Shown here: one piece after another, positions 60,952 to 64,000 of the stretch
Numbering within the stretch: position 1 is the first letter of the stretch
Layout: each line of letters opens with the position of its first letter
NCBI RefSeq assembly: GCF_900116615.1
Contig: NZ_FPBF01000003.1
Location: forward strand, 434,001-498,000
Direction: 5' to 3'
Length of the DNA stretch: 64,000 nt
Source of the DNA: Algoriphagus locisalis
GTDB lineage: Bacteria; Bacteroidota; Bacteroidia; Cytophagales; Cyclobacteriaceae
The notes under the pieces: generated by a model
The model's input: only the letters and a program-made list of their open reading frames with translations
Database searches by the model: none
What the model was told of the DNA's origin: nothing
Position numbers and translations under genes: made by a program

Positions 60952-61794
60952 TTGAAACGCTTCATTATACTCATATTTTCTTTACTCCCTCTTTTCACTC
61001 AAGCCCAAACCGTTTGCACAATGGAGAGCCGTGAAAAACTGGAAGGCATTTTGGCCATACTAAAGGAAAGCGACTACTCAGAAAAATCTCCGAATGAACT
61101 GAATATTGAGATTGGACAGTGGTTCCTGGCGACTCCCTATGTGGAAAAAACGCTGGAACTTTCTGGATCCGAAAAGCTTGTCATCAATACCATTGGTGTT
61201 GACTGCACCACTTTTTTGGAAACGGTGGTAACTCTTAGCAGAATTGCCAAATCAGGTTCGGTTTCCTTTGATTCGTTCGAAAAAGAATTGGAGAATCTCC
61301 GATACCGAGCAGGAAAAAATCAGGGCTATTCCTCCCGACTTCATTATTTCTCCGATTGGATTTTTGAAAATGAAGCAAAAGGAATTATCACTGATGTCAC
61401 CCAAGAAATCGGTGGCTCTCCTTATGCCAATGCGCCAACTTTTATGTCTGAAAACCCACAATTCTACAGACAACTGAGCGAAGCTGAGAATCTGGACGCA
61501 ATCAAAGAAGCGGAAACCAAAATCGCCAAACGAGGATATTTCTACATCCCAAAAGCGGAAATTGCTTCACTGGAAAAGAATATCCAGTCCGGAGACCTGA
61601 TCGCTATCACCACTTCAATGGATAATCTAGACATAGTCCACACAGGTTTTGCCATAGAGAAAAATGGAAGAATTCACCTGCTTCATGCTTCTTCAAAAAA
61701 CATGGAAGTGGAGATTTCCGAAAAACCGCTAAGCGAGTACCTAGCTGGAAACAAATCTCAGTCAGGGATTATGGTGGCTAGACTAACAGGATAA
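60952..61794 (+). CDS. DUF1460 amidase-like secreted protein
   Basis: 280 residues from a TTG start with a signal peptide (FIILIFSLLPLFTQAQ). The NlpC/P60-type catalytic Cys is Cys 85 in INTIGVDCTTFLETVVTLSR; the C-terminal DIVHTGFAIEKNGRIHLLHA carries the His. DUF1460 proteins cleave N-acetylmuramoyl-peptide or similar wall fragments. Its place after a hexosaminidase and a sialidase suggests a salvage unit for host glycans and wall fragments, but the cotranscription is only inferred (63 bases). Confidence 0.88.
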   Translation: MKRFIILIFSLLPLFTQAQTVCTMESREKLEGILAILKESDYSEKSPNELNIEIGQWFLATPYVEKTLELSGSEKLVINTIGVDCTTFLETVVTLSRIAKSGSVSFDSFEKELENLRYRAGKNQGYSSRLHYFSDWIFENEAKGIITDVTQEIGGSPYANAPTFMSENPQFYRQLSEAENLDAIKEAETKIAKRGYFYIPKAEIASLEKNIQSGDLIAITTSMDNLDIVHTGFAIEKNGRIHLLHASSKNMEVEISEKPLSEYLAGNKSQSGIMVARLTG

Positions 61795-61837
61795 TAAGTA
61801 AATCCTAAGTTCAACTCATTGGATGCCCTTATACTTT

Positions 61838-62677
61838 CTACTCTAAGACAGTTGCAATGATCCTTAACGGACCTCCACTCCCTCCTTTGATTTTCATGGG
61901 AAGTGCAACTATGTAAATGCCAGTCGGGGGAAGTAAATCCAAATTGGCGACATTTTCGAAGCCGGGAATCTGATTTTCCATCAAGCGCTGATGTGCCGCA
62001 AAGTCTTTGGATTGCCCATAGTCCAAACTTGGAGTATCCAACCCCACTGCTTTTACATTTCGGGACTTCGCCAGCCACTCAGCAGTTTCGGGTTGAATTC
62101 CAGGAAAATGAAGTTCAGGAATAGCTTCAGCGCCTGTTCTGGCAGTTCCGAAATAAGCCTCTCTATCAGGATAAAATTTGCCATATCCAGTGCGAAACAG
62201 AACCATTGCCTGCTCTGGAATTTCCCCATGTTCTGCTTCCCAATCCAAAATAGCTACGGAATCGATCAGGTAATCTCTATCCGCTAAAGCCAGCGTACTG
62301 ACATCTATCATCACTGCTGCTCCGGTCAATTTGGAAAGCGGGAGTTCATCAACCGTTTCTCCCTTTTCATAAAAGTGAATCGGCGCATCCAAGTGCGTAC
62401 CACCATGTTCGGGAGTTAAAATGGTGTAAGAAGAATAGTAATACCCCAGATCCGTCACGCCTTCTGCATCCACTCTGTGCTGAAATCCATCCGAATTATT
62501 AGGCCAGTATAAAGTAGTGGAATCAAATGCATAACTCAGGTCTATCCATTCCAGCTCATGAAAAGAAGCTTTCGGTGCTACTTCCTCAGGTTTCTGCTGT
62601 TTACAAGAGAAAAGAGCAATCAGAGCTATAAATAGATGTAGGATCACTATGTTTTTGGTGATTTCAAAAAGCTTCAT
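61838..62677 (-). CDS. Secreted cyclase-family hydrolase (kynurenine formamidase-like)
   Basis: 279 residues with a lipoprotein signal (LFIALIALFSCKQQKPEEVA; Cys about 25). The cyclase-family metal motif HGGTHLDAPIHF is at the centre, and a second His/Glu region lies near VKAVGLDTPSLDYGQSKDF. Such enzymes hydrolyse amides (kynurenine formamidase) or similar compounds; substrate unknown. It converges with the DUF1460 gene, leaving about 43 bases between the stops. Confidence 0.88.
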   Translation of the reverse strand: MKLFEITKNIVILHLFIALIALFSCKQQKPEEVAPKASFHELEWIDLSYAFDSTTLYWPNNSDGFQHRVDAEGVTDLGYYYSSYTILTPEHGGTHLDAPIHFYEKGETVDELPLSKLTGAAVMIDVSTLALADRDYLIDSVAILDWEAEHGEIPEQAMVLFRTGYGKFYPDREAYFGTARTGAEAIPELHFPGIQPETAEWLAKSRNVKAVGLDTPSLDYGQSKDFAAHQRLMENQIPGFENVANLDLLPPTGIYIVALPMKIKGGSGGPLRIIATVLE

Positions 62678-62955
62678 CTTCCTAATTATTTTGTTACTAG
62701 TAAGTTATAAACAGAATTGAGTAAAAGTACATTCCCTTTCATTATTCACACCTAAAAGTACTGCCAAATATCAATCTCGCATTTCTGTATAGGTATTGAA
62801 TTTACCAAAGTACAAGTCTTAATAAACTGTTTCAGAACACCTTACACTCCATAAAAAGACCTTACTTTTAATCACAAAATTGAGAATTAATGATTTTTTA
62901 TTCTGAATTTTCTTTCAAACACAGAATAAAAAATTTAATCTATTATTTTTGGCAC

Positions 62956-64000
62956 ATGGAAAAAAGTGGAATGAAATTCAAGTGGAAAGTAGCTTTTCTG
63001 ATTACGATTGCAGCTCCGATTCTGGGGTTATTTTGGCAACAAAGCCAGCCTATTCTTGAGAATTTTGGAACGGAAGAAGATTTGGTATTTGCGGATATCG
63101 CCTGGTTGCTAACGGCATCCTGTCTTGTATTATTGATGACTCCGGGCCTTTCCTTGTTTTACGGAGGCATGGTAAACAAGAAAAACCTGATCTCCACGAT
63201 GCTACAGAGTTTTATTTCCCTAGGCGTGATCACTATGCTTTGGGTGGTGGTAGGTTTTAGCTTGTCTTTCGGAGATCCAATTGGAATCACAATAGACGGC
63301 GTGAAATACGGAATTATTGGCAATCCCTTTCAATACTTGTTCTTCAATCAGGTAGCCGAACTGCCGCATAAAGCTTTGGGAAGCTCTATTCCTTTTATTC
63401 TTTTCGCACTATTCCAAATGAAATTCGCCGTGATCACTCCGGCGATCATCACAGGTTCATTTGCTGAGCGGGTGAGATTTATCGGTTACCTATTCTTCAT
63501 CGGGATCTTCTCCATCTTCGTCTATGCCCCACTTTGCCATATGGTCTGGCATCCAAACGGCCTGATCGGAGCGTACTTCGGGGTATTGGACTTTGCCGGA
63601 GGAACTGTAGTACATATCAGTGCAGGGATGGCTGCTTTGGCTGGTGCCTTGTTTTTGGGAAAAAGAAATAAACCTCATCACGAACCCTCGAATATCACCT
63701 ATGTACTCCTGGGAACCGGTATGCTCTGGTTTGGCTGGTTTGGATTCAATGCAGGCTCCTCCTTTGGCGCAAATGCTACCGCAGCTTTAGCCTTCGCTAC
63801 AACCACCATCAGTTCCGCCACAGCGATGATGACCTGGGTGCTTTTTGATAGAATTCAGGGGAGAAAAATCTCAGCGCTTCAGGCATGTATCGGAGCCGTA
63901 GTAGGCTTGGTAGTGATTACTCCAGCGGCAGGATACATCACAGTTCCCGAGAGTTTCTTCTTTGGAGCGGCAGGAGCTATAGTTTCCAATTTGGCTATGA
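62956..64000 (+). CDS. amt: Ammonium transporter, 5' part only
   Basis: 348 codons, open at the window end. The Amt/Rh family marks are SLFYGGMVNKKNLISTML, PNGLIGAYFGVLDFAGGTVV (pore Asp) and HISAGMAALAGALFLG (pore His). An extra N-terminal membrane helix before the first conserved one may be a signal peptide or a real helix. The ATG at 62956 is used; the ATG at 62971 is a possible start, and a TATTTTTG box at 62944-62951 would fit that one better. Ammonium (NH3/NH4+) uptake. Confidence 0.93.
   Translation, partial: MEKSGMKFKWKVAFLITIAAPILGLFWQQSQPILENFGTEEDLVFADIAWLLTASCLVLLMTPGLSLFYGGMVNKKNLISTMLQSFISLGVITMLWVVVGFSLSFGDPIGITIDGVKYGIIGNPFQYLFFNQVAELPHKALGSSIPFILFALFQMKFAVITPAIITGSFAERVRFIGYLFFIGIFSIFVYAPLCHMVWHPNGLIGAYFGVLDFAGGTVVHISAGMAALAGALFLGKRNKPHHEPSNITYVLLGTGMLWFGWFGFNAGSSFGANATAALAFATTTISSATAMMTWVLFDRIQGRKISALQACIGAVVGLVVITPAAGYITVPESFFFGAAGAIVSNLAM

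Noticed and set aside
63490..63681. 63-residue minus-strand open frame
   Set aside because: It is antisense to the ammonium transporter gene.

Overview
The window looks like chromosomal DNA of a Bacteroidota bacterium, most likely order Cytophagales, family Cyclobacteriaceae (Algoriphagus-like). This is inferred from gene content: a SusC/SusD pair, a PorU2/PorV2 type IX secretion pair, the MoxR/DUF58/BatA/DUF4159 operon, start sites without clear Shine-Dalgarno sequences, Bacteroidota-type TAnnTTTG -7 boxes and several REP-like palindrome families. No rRNA and no CRISPR array were seen; there is one tRNA (Asn).

Layout. 1-1.6 kb: 5' part of a TonB-dependent receptor. 1.8-4.2 kb: MBOAT O-acyltransferase with an SGNH partner. 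4.3-7.5 kb: an outer-membrane-protein relic, a TauE-like exporter, a DinB-fold protein, and a YHS/ATP-grasp pair. 7.7-18.2 kb: one long leftward operon (TldD-like, PmbA-like, DUF4159, MoxR, DUF58, BatA-domain, DUF4175-like and a membrane-anchored protein), mostly joined by stop/start overlaps. 19.1-23.7 kb: SusC/SusD pair ending at a strong terminator. 23.8-27.2 kb: alkylation repair (AlkB-like plus AraC/MGMT fusion), DUF4287, DoxX, cystathionine gamma-synthase. 27.4-30.9 kb: VTT membrane protein, a RelE-like toxin-antitoxin cassette between two degenerate copies of the VTT gene's 3' end, and a photolyase-like operon (TIGR03643, cryptochrome-like FAD protein, flavin reductase, DUF2256). 31-38.5 kb: two orphans and the PorV2/PorU2 pair.

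39-43.8 kb: PadR regulator, a tiny coupled ORF, a double PspC-domain protein, a beta-CASP metallo-hydrolase and a small lipoprotein. 44.5-48.8 kb: an ECF sigma operon with a probable anti-sigma factor, two paralogous outer-membrane proteins and a DUF4097-like protein. 49.2-55.6 kb: a ferredoxin-type oxidoreductase with a small membrane protein, adenylosuccinate lyase, small proteins, CtlX-type hydrolase and a secreted propeller-like protein. 55.9-57.2 kb: tRNA-Asn, a twice-frameshifted excisionase-like pseudogene and a HepT/MntA toxin-antitoxin pair, which look like the worn remains of an integrated element. 57.4-61.8 kb: GH20 hexosaminidase, GH33 sialidase and a DUF1460 amidase-like protein, a small glycan or cell-wall salvage cluster. 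61.8-64 kb: a secreted cyclase-family hydrolase and the start of an ammonium transporter gene.

No clearly new large system is proven here. The best candidates for poorly described biology are the four-gene photolyase-like/flavin reductase/DUF2256/TIGR03643 operon, the TldD/PmbA-to-MoxR envelope operon with a Tat-like leader on only one TldD/PmbA partner, and the toxin-antitoxin cassette flanked by a duplicated gene end.
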